From: Pseudomonas sp. GD03944
GTDB taxonomy: Bacteria; Pseudomonadota; Gammaproteobacteria; Pseudomonadales; Pseudomonadaceae
Length of the DNA stretch: 64,000 bases
Assembly: GCF_029839275.1 (NCBI RefSeq)
Contig: NZ_JAOCAH010000003.1
Span: 248,001 to 312,000, forward strand
Reading direction: 5' to 3'
Shown here: in pieces, positions 1-8,505 of the stretch
Numbering within the stretch: position 1 is the first letter of the stretch
How the letters are laid out: every line of letters begins with the position of its first letter
Position numbers and translations under genes: made by a program
Notes under the pieces: model-generated
Told to the model about the DNA's origin: nothing
Seen by the model: only the letters and a program-made list of their open reading frames with translations
The model's database searches: none

Positions 1-33
1 CTTGCTGAGGGGCTCGATGATCACTGTGCGCAT
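1..33 (-). CDS. allA: Ureidoglycolate lyase, N-terminal fragment (cut by window edge)
   Basis: Only the first eleven codons are inside the window (MRTVIIEPLSK), read leftwards from an ATG at 33. This start matches the typical beginning of ureidoglycolate lyase (AllA), which splits ureidoglycolate into glyoxylate and urea, the last step of allantoin degradation. Position supports the call: it follows alc, puuE and uraD on the same strand, and AllA would use the product of allantoicase. The identification rests on very few residues plus context, so it is probable rather than proven. Confidence 0.6.
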   Translation of the reverse strand, partial: MRTVIIEPLSK

Positions 34-100
34 GATGGTCTTCTTGTTCGTTGTGTTAGACCCCCGCCGGCGAAAGCGAGGGCTGATAGTCGGGCGTGTG

Positions 101-151
101 GGAGGGGCTTTAGCCGCGACTCCTTTGCAAGCTCGCGGCTAAAGCCCCTCC
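101..151. repeat. Perfect 19-bp inverted repeat (REP-like hairpin)
   Basis: Arms at 101-119 and 133-151 are exact reverse complements with a 13-base loop. It begins six bases past the stop of alc (157), in the alc-allA gap. The arm contains the GGGGCTTTAGCC core that recurs at about 8.43 kb, so it belongs to a dispersed family. It could also act as a transcript-stabilising hairpin between alc and allA. Confidence 0.75.
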
Positions 152-156
152 TACGG

Positions 157-1149
157 TTATTTTATTTTTCCGAACAGGCGCAGGCGGCTGATACCGCCGT
201 CCGGGAATACGTTGATGCGCACGTGGGTGATCGGGCCCAGTGCCTTGATCTGCTCGACGAACTCGTGCTCGGCGTGCATCTGCAGCTTCTGGCTCGGCAG
301 CAATTCGCGCCAGAACAGGCTCTGGGTCTCGATCTGGCTGTCGGTGCCGCCTTTGACGAAGGCCGCCTGGATCGAGCAGCTGTCCGGGTAGTTGCCTTTG
401 AAGTGCAGGGTGTCGACGACGATGCGCTCGATTTCGCCCGGGTGGCCCAGGGCGACGATCACCCAGTCGTTGCCCGGTGTGCGGCGGCGGGCGGTTTCCC
501 AGCCATCGCCCATGTTGATGCCACGACCCGGGTTGAGGATGTTGCTCATGCGCCCGAAGTGCTCGTCGGAGCAGGCCAGGGCACGGCCACCGTTGAGGGC
601 GGCAGCCAGGTCGATCTGCTCGTTGTCGCCCACGGCCGACCAGTCGCGGTGCGGCACGCCGTAGACGCGTAGACGGGCCACGCCGCCGTCCGGGTAGATG
701 TTGAAGCGCAGGTGGGTGAACGCCTGGCTGTTGGCGATCTCGTGGTAGTGGTGGCTGTTGCCCTGCAGCTCCACGGCGCCCAGCACTTCGGTCCACTCGG
801 TGGCGTCGCTCGGGTCGCCGTCGGCAACGAAGCAGCCTTCCAGGGAGGCGGACGGCGGGAAGTTGCCGGTGAAGAAGCTGGTGTCGATATCCACGCCCTT
901 GATCGAACCCGGCACGCCAAGGCGGATCACGGCGCTGTCGTAGCCTTCGAAGCGCTTGCGGCGCGACTCCCAGCCATCCATCCACTTGCCGTTGTCATCG
1001 AACACGCCCTCCTTCCAGACCGCCGGGGTCGGCTGGAACAGCCGGTTGACGTCGGCGAACCAGTCGTCGGTGACGGAGATGGCCTTGGTGCCGAGGCGAG
1101 CGTCGGCGAGGTTGACGTATTTCTCGAAGGGTACGGCGTAAGCTTTCAT
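157..1149 (-). CDS. alc: Allantoicase
   Basis: 330 aa, the usual length for the family. Allantoicase hydrolyses allantoate to ureidoglycolate and urea in the cytoplasm. The protein shows the two-repeat organisation of the family: a [15 protein letters not shown] N-terminal segment, then two similar beta-sandwich units, each with a conserved GxP/GHPGxIxxxxxDTxxFxGNxPxSxSxxA block (about residues 78-105 and 235-262). It lies downstream of uraD and puuE on the same strand with short gaps, consistent with a catabolic operon. Start is ATG at 1149. Confidence 0.93.
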   Translation of the reverse strand: MKAYAVPFEKYVNLADARLGTKAISVTDDWFADVNRLFQPTPAVWKEGVFDDNGKWMDGWESRRKRFEGYDSAVIRLGVPGSIKGVDIDTSFFTGNFPPSASLEGCFVADGDPSDATEWTEVLGAVELQGNSHHYHEIANSQAFTHLRFNIYPDGGVARLRVYGVPHRDWSAVGDNEQIDLAAALNGGRALACSDEHFGRMSNILNPGRGINMGDGWETARRRTPGNDWVIVALGHPGEIERIVVDTLHFKGNYPDSCSIQAAFVKGGTDSQIETQSLFWRELLPSQKLQMHAEHEFVEQIKALGPITHVRINVFPDGGISRLRLFGKIK

Positions 1150-1197
1150 GAATGTCTGCCTTGGTAGTTGGCGTTGGGGAGGGAGATGGATAGAGGC

Positions 1198-1713
1198 TTA
1201 CAACTGTTGCAGGCGGAACAGCGCGATCTTGTTGATCTCGGCCAGGGCGCAGGCGAATTCCTGCTCCGGGGAGTTATGGATGCGCTCCTCGAAAGCCGCC
1301 AGGATCTGGTGTCGGTTGCTGCCTTTTACCGCCATGATGAAGGGAAAACCGAACTTCGCCTTGTAGGCGTCGTTCAGTTCGGTGAAGCGGTTGAACTCTT
1401 CTGCGGTGCATTCGTGTATGCCCGCACCGGCCTGCTCCGAGGTGGAGGAGGCGGTCAACTCACCACGGACGGCGGCCTTGCCGGCCAGGTCCGGGTGCGC
1501 ATTGATCAGCGCCAGCTGTGCGGCATGGCTGGCACTGAGCAACAGGTCGGCCATGCGCTGGTGCAGGCCATCGATGGTGTCCACATTGGCGTCGAGGCCC
1601 AGGTCATAGGCCTTCTCGGCCACCCAGGGCGAGTGCTCGTAGATGTCGGCGAACACCTTCACGAAATCTTCGCGGCTCAGGCGCGACGGGGTCAGGGTCT
1701 GGAAACGGCTCAT
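1198..1713 (-). CDS. uraD: 2-oxo-4-hydroxy-4-carboxy-5-ureidoimidazoline (OHCU) decarboxylase
   Basis: 171 aa. UraD decarboxylates OHCU, the product of HIU hydrolase, to S-allantoin. The NAHPDLAGK motif carries the catalytic His (His73), followed by the SxxEQxGAG segment near 95 and FGFPFIMAVKG near 122, all family hallmarks. The ATG at 1713 was preferred to an upstream in-frame start because MSRFQTLTP is the conserved beginning. The start overlaps the stop of puuE by four bases (ATGA), which indicates translational coupling. Confidence 0.93.
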   Translation of the reverse strand: MSRFQTLTPSRLSREDFVKVFADIYEHSPWVAEKAYDLGLDANVDTIDGLHQRMADLLLSASHAAQLALINAHPDLAGKAAVRGELTASSTSEQAGAGIHECTAEEFNRFTELNDAYKAKFGFPFIMAVKGSNRHQILAAFEERIHNSPEQEFACALAEINKIALFRLQQL

Positions 1714-2645
1714 TGGCGGCTCTCTTTCGCGGTGAACGGGTGGGTGGCGTGCCAGTGGCGGGCGATGTCCACGCGGCGGGCACACCAGACGTGCTCGTGG
1801 CCTTGCACGTAGTCGAGGAAGCGCGCCAGGGCGGCCAGGCGTGCCGGGCGGCCGAGCAGGCGGCAGTGCATGCCTATCGACAACATCTTCGGCGCGCCGG
1901 CCTGGCCCTCGGCGTACAGCACGTCGAAGGCGTCCTTGAGGTACTCGAAGAAGTCGTCACCCTTGTTGAAACCCTGCACCTGGGTGAAGCGCATGTCATT
2001 GGTATCCAGGGTGTAGGGGATCACCAGGTGCGGCTTGTCGGCGGTGCTGGCCGGGTCCCAGTAGGGCAGGTCGTCGTCATAGGTGTCGGAGTCATAGAGG
2101 AAGCCGCCTTCCTCGCGCACGATGCGCCGGGTATTCGGGCCGGTGCGGCCGGTGTACCAGCCGAGCGGGCGTTCGCCGGTCAGCTCGGTGAGGATGCGGA
2201 TGGCCTCGAGCATGTGCTCACGCTCCTGGGCCTCGTCCATGTACTGGTAGTCGATCCAGCGGTAGCCGTGGCTGCAGATCTCGTGGCCGGCGGCGACCAT
2301 CGCCTTGATCGCGTCCGGGTGACGATGGGCGGCCATGGCCACGGCGAAGACGGTCAGCGGGATCTGGTGCTTCTGGAACAGCGCGAGCAGGCGCCAGACG
2401 CCGGCGCGGCTGCCGTATTCGTAGAGCGATTCCATGCTCATGTTGCGCACGCCCTGCAGGGGCTGGGCCGCGACCATCTCGGAAAGAAAGGCTTCGGACT
2501 CCTTGTCGCCGTGCAGCACGTTGCGCTCGCCGCCTTCCTCGTAGTTGAGGACGAAGGACAGGGCGATGCGCGCGTTGCCCGGCCAGTGCGGATGGGGCGG
2601 GGTGTCGGCGTAACCGATGAGGTCGCGTGGGTAGTCGGCGCTCAC
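1710..2645 (-). CDS. puuE: Allantoinase, polysaccharide-deacetylase-fold type
   Basis: 311 aa. PuuE hydrolyses allantoin to allantoate and is unrelated to the metal-dependent AllB amidohydrolase. The start chosen is a GTG at 2645 preceded by an AAGGAAG ribosome-binding site; it gives the conserved start VSADYPRDLIGYADTPPHPHW. The NodB-like fold is visible in SFVLNYEEGGE (about 29), CSHGYRWIDYQ (about 125) and GWYTGRTGPNTRR (about 160). First gene of the minus-strand run puuE-uraD-alc-allA. A TTGTATACAA palindrome lies 74 bases upstream. Confidence 0.92.
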   Translation of the reverse strand: MSADYPRDLIGYADTPPHPHWPGNARIALSFVLNYEEGGERNVLHGDKESEAFLSEMVAAQPLQGVRNMSMESLYEYGSRAGVWRLLALFQKHQIPLTVFAVAMAAHRHPDAIKAMVAAGHEICSHGYRWIDYQYMDEAQEREHMLEAIRILTELTGERPLGWYTGRTGPNTRRIVREEGGFLYDSDTYDDDLPYWDPASTADKPHLVIPYTLDTNDMRFTQVQGFNKGDDFFEYLKDAFDVLYAEGQAGAPKMLSIGMHCRLLGRPARLAALARFLDYVQGHEHVWCARRVDIARHWHATHPFTAKESRQ

Positions 2646-2718
2646 TGCAGTCTTCCTTTCTTGGCAAGGGGGCGGTGGACAGGTACCCAGATGAAGGTGT
2701 GTCACCGTGATGTAGTGA

Positions 2719-2728
2719 TTGTATACAA
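2719..2728. promoter_or_regulatory. Candidate GntR (FadR-type) operator, copy 1
   Basis: Perfect palindrome TTGTATACAA in the 406-bp divergent gap between puuE and uraH (2646-3051). This gap is AT-rich in both halves and holds no gene. The motif fits the published FadR-subfamily signature t.GTa.tAC.a. It lies 74 bp upstream of the puuE start, a position compatible with repression or autoregulated control of the puuE operon. Binding by the GntR protein encoded at 7323 is inferred. Confidence 0.6.
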
Positions 2729-2889
2729 AATGAATATGGTTTTGTAAATCACAAATTTGTACGATTTTCGCTGGGCAGACAAAGCAAGAAACTTGCCTGC
2801 GCCGGACAAACGCTGCCATCGGGCCCGCGCGTTTCGCGGAGTGCTTGGTAGGACCGTGGCGATTCATGCTGGAAAGCGTTACGCGATTA

Positions 2890-2899
2890 TTGTGTACAA
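2890..2899. promoter_or_regulatory. Candidate GntR (FadR-type) operator, copy 2
   Basis: TTGTGTACAA, one base different from copy 1, in the same divergent gap and 153 bp upstream of uraH. Two copies 171 bp apart would allow separate control of the two divergent units or looping between them. Assignment to the local GntR regulator is inferred from sequence and recurrence only. Confidence 0.55.
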
Positions 2900-3051
2900 T
2901 TTATCAGTAAAATGTCTTATATCTGTCGTTGGGCGTGCTATGCTCCATGGCATCCGGCGCTTTGCGGCGCCTGCAACCGGCTTCGTGCATTCACTAAACG
3001 TAGAGGAGGTGCGGCATCGGGGTGGCATTAGCCGACCGATGTCCATGACCG

Positions 3052-3405
3052 ATGGGACGACTGACCACACATGTACTGGACGCCGCGCACGGCTGCCCTG
3101 GCAGTGCGCTGAAAGTGGAGCTGTACCGCGTCGAAGGCGCGCAGCTCGAATTGCTCACCACCGTGCTGACCAACCACGACGGCCGCTGCGATGCACCGGT
3201 GCTGCAGGGTGAGGACTACCGCAGCGGCGTGTACCAGCTGCATTTCCATGCCGGCGACTACTACCGCGCCCGCGGCGTGACCCTGCCCGAACCGGCCTTC
3301 CTGGACGTGGTGGTACTGCGCTTCGGCATCGACGCCGGGCAGGACCACTACCACGTGCCGCTGCTGATTTCCCCGTACAGCTACTCCACCTACCGGGGCA
3401 GCTGA
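3052..3405 (+). CDS. uraH: 5-hydroxyisourate hydrolase (transthyretin-like)
   Basis: 117 aa. Hydrolyses 5-hydroxyisourate, the urate oxidase product, to OHCU. N-terminal LTTHVLDxxxGCPG carries a catalytic His, and the protein ends in the diagnostic YRGS tetrapeptide. Length matches cytosolic HIU hydrolases; no signal peptide is present. Transcribed divergently from puuE-uraD-alc, which carry the following steps. The start codon has no strong Shine-Dalgarno sequence, but MGRLTTHVLD is the conserved start. Confidence 0.94.
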   Translation: MGRLTTHVLDAAHGCPGSALKVELYRVEGAQLELLTTVLTNHDGRCDAPVLQGEDYRSGVYQLHFHAGDYYRARGVTLPEPAFLDVVVLRFGIDAGQDHYHVPLLISPYSYSTYRGS

Positions 3406-3448
3406 CCACCGAATGCTTGTCACCCCCTGACTCATTTTTAGAGTCCTT

Positions 3449-3475
3449 GCCCGCGCACACTGCGGGCTTTTTTTT
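3449..3475 (+). terminator. Rho-independent terminator after uraH
   Basis: Stem GCCCGC / GCGGGC (3449-3454 and 3462-3467) with a seven-base loop, followed directly by eight T residues, 44 bp past the uraH stop. Confidence 0.85.
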
Positions 3476-3546
3476 GCCCTTCTTTTGGGGGCTGTCGGCA
3501 TACGCAGGAGGCATCTGTAGGGCGGGTGTTCCTGCAGAAGGGAACC

Positions 3547-4480
3547 CTGTAGGAGGGGCTTCAGCCCCGAGCTCGACGGCTGTGGCCTTACACCAATGTG
3601 TCGGTTCGACAGAAAAGCTCGCCGCTGAAGCGCCTCCCACGGGATTGTGGCCTAGCCATCGACCTGATCGCTCCCACGCTCCGCGTGGGCATGCATCCCG
3701 TGACGCTCTGCGTCACCCGCGGTCATAGGCGCTGCCCGCGTAATCGCAACACAGCTGAGGCCTTTGCGGACGCAGAGCGTCCGGGGCTACGCGCTCAGGG
3801 CTGTGTTGGTGTCGTCTGTAGGAGGGGCTTCAGCCCCGAGCTCGGCGGCTGGGGCCTTACACCAATGTGTCGGTTCGACAGAAAAGCTCGCCGCTGAAGC
3901 GCCTCCCACGGGATTGTGGCCTCGCCATCGGCCTGATCGTTCCCACGCTCCGCGTGGGCATGCATCCCGTGACGCTCTGCGTCACCCACGACCATAGGCG
4001 CTGCCCGCGTATTCGCATCACAACGAAGGCCTTTGCGGACGCAGAGCATCCGGGGCTACGCGCCCACGGGGAGCATGGGTGCGATCATGGGGACTTCTGT
4101 AGGAGGGGCTTCAGCCCCGAGCTCGACGGCTGCGGCCTTACATCGATGTGTCCGTTCGAAGAAAAGCTCGCCGCTGAAGCGCCTCCCACGGGATTGTGGT
4201 CTCGCCATCGGCCTGATCGTTCCCACGCTCCGCGTGGGCATGCATCCCGTGACGCTCTGCGTCACCCGCGGTAATAGGCGTTGCCCGCGTAATCGCATCG
4301 CAACGAGGGCCTTTGCGGACGCAGAGCGTCCGGGGCTACGCGCCCACGCGGAGCATGGGTGCGATCATGGGGACTTCTGTAGGAGGGGCTTCAGCCCCGA
4401 GCTCGACGGCTGAGGCCTTGTATCGATGTGTTGGTTGAAGAAAAGCTCGCGGGCGAGTCCGCTCCTACGGGATTGCGGCA
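3547..4480. repeat. Tandem array of structured repeats, four unit starts, period about 270-281 bp
   Basis: The string CTGTAGGAGGGGCTTCAGCC starts at 3547, 3816, 4097 and 4377, so the spacings are 269, 281 and 280 bp. Each complete unit holds two modules. The first is an imperfect long hairpin (GGGGCTTCAGCCCCGAGCT against AGCTCGCCGCTGAAGC). The second contains the Pseudomonas repeat CGTTCCCACGCTCCGCGTGG, then GTGACGCTCTGCGTCAC and the complementary GGACGCAGAGCGTCC. Units are near-identical with point differences; the last is truncated. The array fills nearly all of the 1.1-kb gap between uraH and the LysE gene; open frames in it follow the repeat period and are not genes. Confidence 0.9.
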
Positions 4481-4513
4481 TCACTGGGGGGATGCCGTCC
4501 TGGAAATAACCGT

Positions 4514-5146
4514 TTACCGGCTCAGCAGCGAGGCCGCGCCGGCGCCCCCGAACAGGGCAGCGCTGACGCGGTTGAACCAGACTTGCCCCTTGCCGGAGCG
4601 CAGGTAGCGGGCGGCGCCCTGGGCGCTGAGGCCGTAGAACAGTTTGCAGCCCAGGTCGAGCACGGCCCAGGTGGCGATCATCACCAACAGTTGGTCGAGC
4701 ATCGGCCGTTCGGCACTGATGAACTGCGGCAGGAAAGCTGCGAAGAACAGGATGTCCTTGGGGTTGCTGGCGCCCAGGCCGAAGGCTTTCCAGAACATGC
4801 CGCTGGCGCTGGGGTTCAGCGGGGGCTCTTCGGCGTTCACCGGTTTGGCGGCCTGGCGGGATTCCTGCCAGCTCTGCCAGGCGAGGTAGAACAGGTACAG
4901 CGCGCCGACGATCTTCAACGCGCTGAACAGCTGCTCCGAGGCCAGCAGCAGGGCACCCAGGCCCAAGGCGGAGGCGCTGAGCAGGCAGATCGAGGCGGAG
5001 ACACCCCCGAGAAACGCCGGGGCCGAGCGGCGCAGGCCGTAGTTCAGGCTGTTGCTGACCATCAGCAGCGACAGTGGGCCGGGGATCAGGATCACGATCA
5101 GGGCGGCGCTGCTGAACAGCAGCCAGGTTTCCAGACTCATGGACAC
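4514..5146 (-). CDS. LysE/RhtB-family amino-acid exporter
   Basis: 210 aa, the normal size for this inner-membrane family. Hydrophobic segments fit the five-to-six-helix LysE topology, starting with LLFSSAALIVILIPGPLSLLMV near residue 10, which contains the PGP motif typical of RhtB-type exporters. GxxxSNPKDILFFAAFLPQF near 126 is also characteristic. The substrate cannot be read from sequence. It sits inside the purine block between uraH and the permease but has no obvious link to purines. Confidence 0.85.
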   Translation of the reverse strand: MSMSLETWLLFSSAALIVILIPGPLSLLMVSNSLNYGLRRSAPAFLGGVSASICLLSASALGLGALLLASEQLFSALKIVGALYLFYLAWQSWQESRQAAKPVNAEEPPLNPSASGMFWKAFGLGASNPKDILFFAAFLPQFISAERPMLDQLLVMIATWAVLDLGCKLFYGLSAQGAARYLRSGKGQVWFNRVSAALFGGAGAASLLSR

Positions 5147-5299
5147 ACTCTCATGAACAAGGCCCCGACGACAGGTGCCGGGGCCGGGTTAAGGATCTGG
5201 TCGGTAGGGCGGCCGGCAGGGCAATGGAACGAAACCGCCAGGGCTGGCGGTCTCGTTTACCAGGGCGTCGGACTCGCTGCAGATACCGGCAAGCCTACC

Positions 5300-6649
5300 T
5301 CAGAGGAAGGCGAATTTGGCAATGAAGATGACGCACAGCACATAGAGGCTGAGCGAAACCTTGTCGCGCTGGCCCGTCAGCAGTTTCAGCGTGGCATAGG
5401 TCAGGAAGCCCAGGGCAATGCCGTTGGCGATCGAGAAGGTCAGGGGCATCATGACCACGGTGACGATCGCCGGGATGGTGTCGGTGAGGTCTTCCCAGTC
5501 GATATGGGCCATGCCGCTCATCATCAGCATCGCGACGTAGATCAGCGCACCGGCAGTGGCGTAGGCGGGGATCATGCCGGCCAGCGGGGCGAAAAACATC
5601 GCTGCGAGAAACAGCAGGCCGACGGTCACGGCTGTCAGGCCGGTACGGCCACCGGCGGCCACCCCGGAGGCGCTCTCGACATAGCTGGTCACTGGCGGGC
5701 AACCGACCACGGCGCCGACCACGCTCGAGGTGCTGTCGGCTTTCAGGGCTTTCGAAAGGTCCTTGATCTTGCCCTCGTCATCCACCAGGTTGGCGCGGTG
5801 CGCCACCCCCATGAGGGTGCCGGCGGTGTCGAACATGTTCACGAACAGAAAGGCCAGGATCACGCTGACCATCGCCACGTTGAAGGCGCCGGCGATGTCC
5901 ATGGCCATGAAGGTCGGGGCCAGGCTGGGGGGCAGGGAAACCAGGCCGTTGTACTCGACCAGGCCGAAGGCCCAGCCCAGTGCGGTGACGCAGAGCATGC
6001 TGAACAGGATGGCGCCGAACACATTGCGGTGGCTGAGCACGGCGATCATCAGGAAGCACACGGCTGCCAGCAATGCCGACGGATCGCCGAACGAGCCCAT
6101 GGTCAGCAACGTGGCCGGGCTGTCGACGACGATGCCGGCGGTCTTCAGGCCGATCAGGCCCAGGAACAGGCCGACGCCAGCGCCCATGGCGAAGCGCAGG
6201 CTCATGGGGATGCTGTTGAGCAGCCATTCGCGGATCTTCGACAGGCTCATGATCATGAACAGGACGCCGGAAATGAATACGGCGCCCAGGGCGATCTGCC
6301 AGCTGTAGCCCATTTCTCCAACCACGGTGTAGGTGAAGAAGGCATTGAGCCCCATGCCGGGCGCCAGGCCCACGGGCCAGTTGGCGTACAACCCCATCAG
6401 GAAGCAGCCCAGTGCCGCGCCAATGCAGGTGGCGACGAAGGCGGCGCCGTGATCGACGCCGGCAACCGCCATGATGTTGGGGTTGACGAAGATGATGTAG
6501 GCCATGGTGACGAATGTCGTCAGGCCGGCCAGCAGCTCGGTCTTGATGGAGGTGCGGTGCTCGGTCAGTTTGAAGAAGCGGTCGAGCAGGCCGATCTTCC
6601 GAAAACCTTGGGCGTGAGTCGCGTGTTGTTCTTGTTTAGCGCTTTCCAC
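5300..6649 (-). CDS. NCS2-family purine permease, AzgA-like
   Basis: 449 aa polytopic membrane protein. The N-terminal TELLAGLTTFVTMAYIIFVNPNIM block, the GLAPGMGLNAFFTYTVV motif near 94 and FDTAGTLMGVAHRANL near 272 place it in the AzgA-like (adenine/guanine/hypoxanthine) branch of NCS2 rather than the uracil/xanthine branch. Start is a GTG at 6649 with GAGGAG eight bases before it. It probably imports the bases consumed by GuaD and Xdh. A TTGTATACAA palindrome lies about 150 bp upstream. Exact substrate range is not deducible. Confidence 0.88.
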   Translation of the reverse strand: MESAKQEQHATHAQGFRKIGLLDRFFKLTEHRTSIKTELLAGLTTFVTMAYIIFVNPNIMAVAGVDHGAAFVATCIGAALGCFLMGLYANWPVGLAPGMGLNAFFTYTVVGEMGYSWQIALGAVFISGVLFMIMSLSKIREWLLNSIPMSLRFAMGAGVGLFLGLIGLKTAGIVVDSPATLLTMGSFGDPSALLAAVCFLMIAVLSHRNVFGAILFSMLCVTALGWAFGLVEYNGLVSLPPSLAPTFMAMDIAGAFNVAMVSVILAFLFVNMFDTAGTLMGVAHRANLVDDEGKIKDLSKALKADSTSSVVGAVVGCPPVTSYVESASGVAAGGRTGLTAVTVGLLFLAAMFFAPLAGMIPAYATAGALIYVAMLMMSGMAHIDWEDLTDTIPAIVTVVMMPLTFSIANGIALGFLTYATLKLLTGQRDKVSLSLYVLCVIFIAKFAFL

Positions 6650-6760
6650 AGCAGGTACTCCTCATCTCTCTTGTTGTGTACCACCCAGAGTCGATGCCGT
6701 GGCACGGGAAGACTCTCTGAGGCAGATGGTGCGTTCGGGTGTGCTTGCTGGCTAAGTTGT

Positions 6761-6774
6761 TGACCGAGCGGTCA
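6761..6774. promoter_or_regulatory. TGAC-N6-GTCA palindrome upstream of the permease
   Basis: TGACCGAGCGGTCA, a full 14-bp palindrome except for its two central bases, 112 bp upstream of the permease start. The same TGAC-N6-GTCA frame occurs twice upstream of xdhA (14928 and 14951). It may be the site of a second regulator of purine genes. No protein can be assigned. Confidence 0.35.
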
Positions 6775-6801
6775 GGAAGTCACACGAGCGCGATTATGCT
6801 T

Positions 6802-6811
6802 TTGTATACAA
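6802..6811. promoter_or_regulatory. Candidate GntR operator, copy 3
   Basis: TTGTATACAA within an AT-rich stretch of the 673-bp gap between the permease and the GntR gene (6650-7322). Apart from this copy, copy 4 and the TGAC palindrome, I see no gene or other clear structure in that gap. Confidence 0.6.
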
Positions 6812-7156
6812 AAAAAGCAAATAATGTTTTTTCTGGTGTTGAGGGTGCCATTCATGGCGGGTCGGGCAGGGCTGTTGGCACCGAGCACACGGTCGTAAGG
6901 CCCTGGGTTCCGTTAACCACTTTGAAAACAACGGGTTGCGATTTTTGTCTGGCGAGTTGGTCGAGCGGTGACTAGGGTGAAGGGGCGTTTGTGACAGGCG
7001 GGTTAAACCGATAGGCATCCAAGCCGCCTACTGGTTAGAAGAAATCAATTTACCCGGCGGCGCTCCGCTGAGGGAAAAAGCCGGGGAAAATAGCTCACCC
7101 GTGATGCACCTGAACGGTGCAATAGAAGGCCTGCTGCGCTGTACGGGGCAGATCGA

Positions 7157-7166
7157 TTGTGTACAA
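7157..7166. promoter_or_regulatory. Candidate GntR operator, copy 4 (autoregulatory position)
   Basis: TTGTGTACAA, identical to copy 2, about 157 bp upstream of the start of the GntR regulator gene. The location suggests autoregulation. Confidence 0.55.
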
Positions 7167-7322
7167 TGCATCCCTTTTTAATCTGAATCTCTACTGAATG
7201 CTTGCCCCAGGGCGGGCGAAACGCAGTAGAGTCGAGGCACAGGCTGGTGAAAGCCGCTGATGCGATGCGTCGGTGGCCTTTCCAACGGCCGGAGACTGCC
7301 GAACCTTTTGACGCGAGCCAGA

Positions 7323-8090
7323 ATGAACGATCAATTGCAGCCCCTCAAGAAGCAGCCGCGCGCGGGCAAGAGCAGCCGCAGCGGGACTCAGGACGATGTC
7401 GTTTACGCGCATATCTTCGATGCCATCCTCGAGCAGCGCCTGGCCCCCGGGACCAAGCTGAGCGAAGAGGCCCTGGGCGAAATCTTCGGTGTCAGCCGCA
7501 CCATTATCCGCCGCGCCCTGTCGCGCCTGGCCCATGAAGGCGTGGTGCTGCTGCGCCCCAACCGCGGCGCAGTGGTGGCCAGCCCCAGCGTGGAAGAAGC
7601 CCGGCAGATCTTCTATGCACGGCGCATGGTCGAGCGCGCCATCACCGAGCTGGCGGTGGAGCATGCCACCGCCGAGCAGCTGGCCGAATTGCGCCAGATG
7701 GTGGCGGACGAGCAGGCGAGCTTTTCCCGGGGTGATCGCGGTGCGGGTATCCGCCTGTCCGGCGAGTTCCACCTGAAGCTGGCCGAGGCGGCGAAGAACG
7801 CCCCGCTGATCAGCTTCCAGCGCAGCCTGGTGTCGCAGACCTCGCTGATCATTGCCCAGTACGAGAGCGGTGGCCGGTCCCATTGCTCCTACGACGAACA
7901 CAACCAGTTGATCGATGCCATCGAAGCCCGCGACGCCGTCCGCGCGGTGGACCTGATGATGCACCACATGGACCACATCGACAGCAAGCTCAACCTCGAC
8001 GAAGAGAGTGCGTCGGACGACTTGCACGCGGTGTTCTCCCACCTGCTGCAACCGAAGAAAAAACCGGCCCGCAGCGCCGCCAGCCGCTGA
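7323..8090 (+). CDS. GntR-family (FadR/FCD subfamily) transcriptional regulator, probable purine-catabolism regulator
   Basis: 255 aa from the ATG at 7323; the longer frame from 7260 has a composition unlike the family. Residues about 25-90 form the GntR winged helix (VYAHIFDAILEQRLAPGTKLSEEALGEIFGVSRTIIRRALSRLAHEGVV). Residues about 97-235 form an FCD ligand-binding domain with the metal-site histidines visible in GEFHLKLAEAAKN, YDEHNQLIDAI and MMHHMDHID. It is located between the purine permease and guanine deaminase. The four TTGT[A/G]TACAA sites nearby fit the operator type of this subfamily, so control of purine genes is a strong inference. Ligand unknown. Confidence 0.87.
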   Translation: MNDQLQPLKKQPRAGKSSRSGTQDDVVYAHIFDAILEQRLAPGTKLSEEALGEIFGVSRTIIRRALSRLAHEGVVLLRPNRGAVVASPSVEEARQIFYARRMVERAITELAVEHATAEQLAELRQMVADEQASFSRGDRGAGIRLSGEFHLKLAEAAKNAPLISFQRSLVSQTSLIIAQYESGGRSHCSYDEHNQLIDAIEARDAVRAVDLMMHHMDHIDSKLNLDEESASDDLHAVFSHLLQPKKKPARSAASR

Positions 8091-8103
8091 TCCGGCGGTA
8101 ACG

Positions 8104-8138
8104 AAAAAGCCCCGACGCGCAAGCCTCGGGGCTTTTTT
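8104..8138 (+). terminator. Rho-independent terminator after the GntR gene
   Basis: AAAAAGCCCCGA...TCGGGGCTTTTTT: a GC-rich stem followed by six T residues, 14 bp past the stop. The flanking A-run makes it potentially bidirectional. Confidence 0.85.
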
Positions 8139-8164
8139 ATGGGCGGCACAAAGGTGAGACACCT

Positions 8165-8482
8165 GTAGGAGGGCTTCAGCCCCGAGCTTGGCGGCCTGTG
8201 CCCCGAGCTGATTTGTCGGATCGAAAGAAAAGCTCGCGGACAAGTCCGCTCCTACAGGAGATTCGGGGCATCACCCAGAATGGTTGATCGTTCCCACGCT
8301 CCGAGTGGGCATGCATCCCGTGACGCTCCGCGTCACCTGCGGCAAGGGGGTTGGCCGCACAGTCGAATGACACCGACGACCGTTGCGGACGCGGAGCGTG
8401 GGTGCGCTCAAGAGAGATCAACGTGGGAGGGGCTTTAGCCGCGACAGCCTCAAAAGCTCGCCGCTGAAGTGCCTCCCACGGG
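8165..8482. repeat. Mixed intergenic repeat block, diverged relative of the 3.5-kb array
   Basis: Holds the same modules as the tandem array, in degraded form. A GTAGGAGGGCTTCAGCCCCGAG copy lies at about 8165, the CGTTCCCACGCTCC / TGACGCTCCGCGTCAC module at about 8289-8336, GGACGCGGAGCG near 8388, and a GGGAGGGGCTTTAGCCGCGA copy near 8424 matching the arm at 101. It fills the 8091-8505 gap together with the terminator; no gene is seen. Confidence 0.75.
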
Positions 8483-8505
8483 ATTACACAGAGGGGCACA
8501 CCCGC

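Noticed and set aside
2757..3212. 151-codon frame running from the puuE/uraH gap into uraH
   Set aside because: It overlaps uraH in another frame, covers the operator region and has no family similarity.
3417..4413. Several frames of 80-135 codons in the repeat array, sharing similar peptides
   Set aside because: They repeat with the DNA period of the array, lack ribosome-binding sites and appear on both strands.
3547..4480. CRISPR-like appearance of the repeat array
   Set aside because: Units are about 270-281 bp and nearly identical throughout; there are no short repeats with unique spacers and no cas genes.
4583..6763. 726-codon plus-strand frame across the LysE and permease genes
   Set aside because: Antisense to two recognisable membrane proteins; Gln/Gly/His-rich translation is a shadow pattern.
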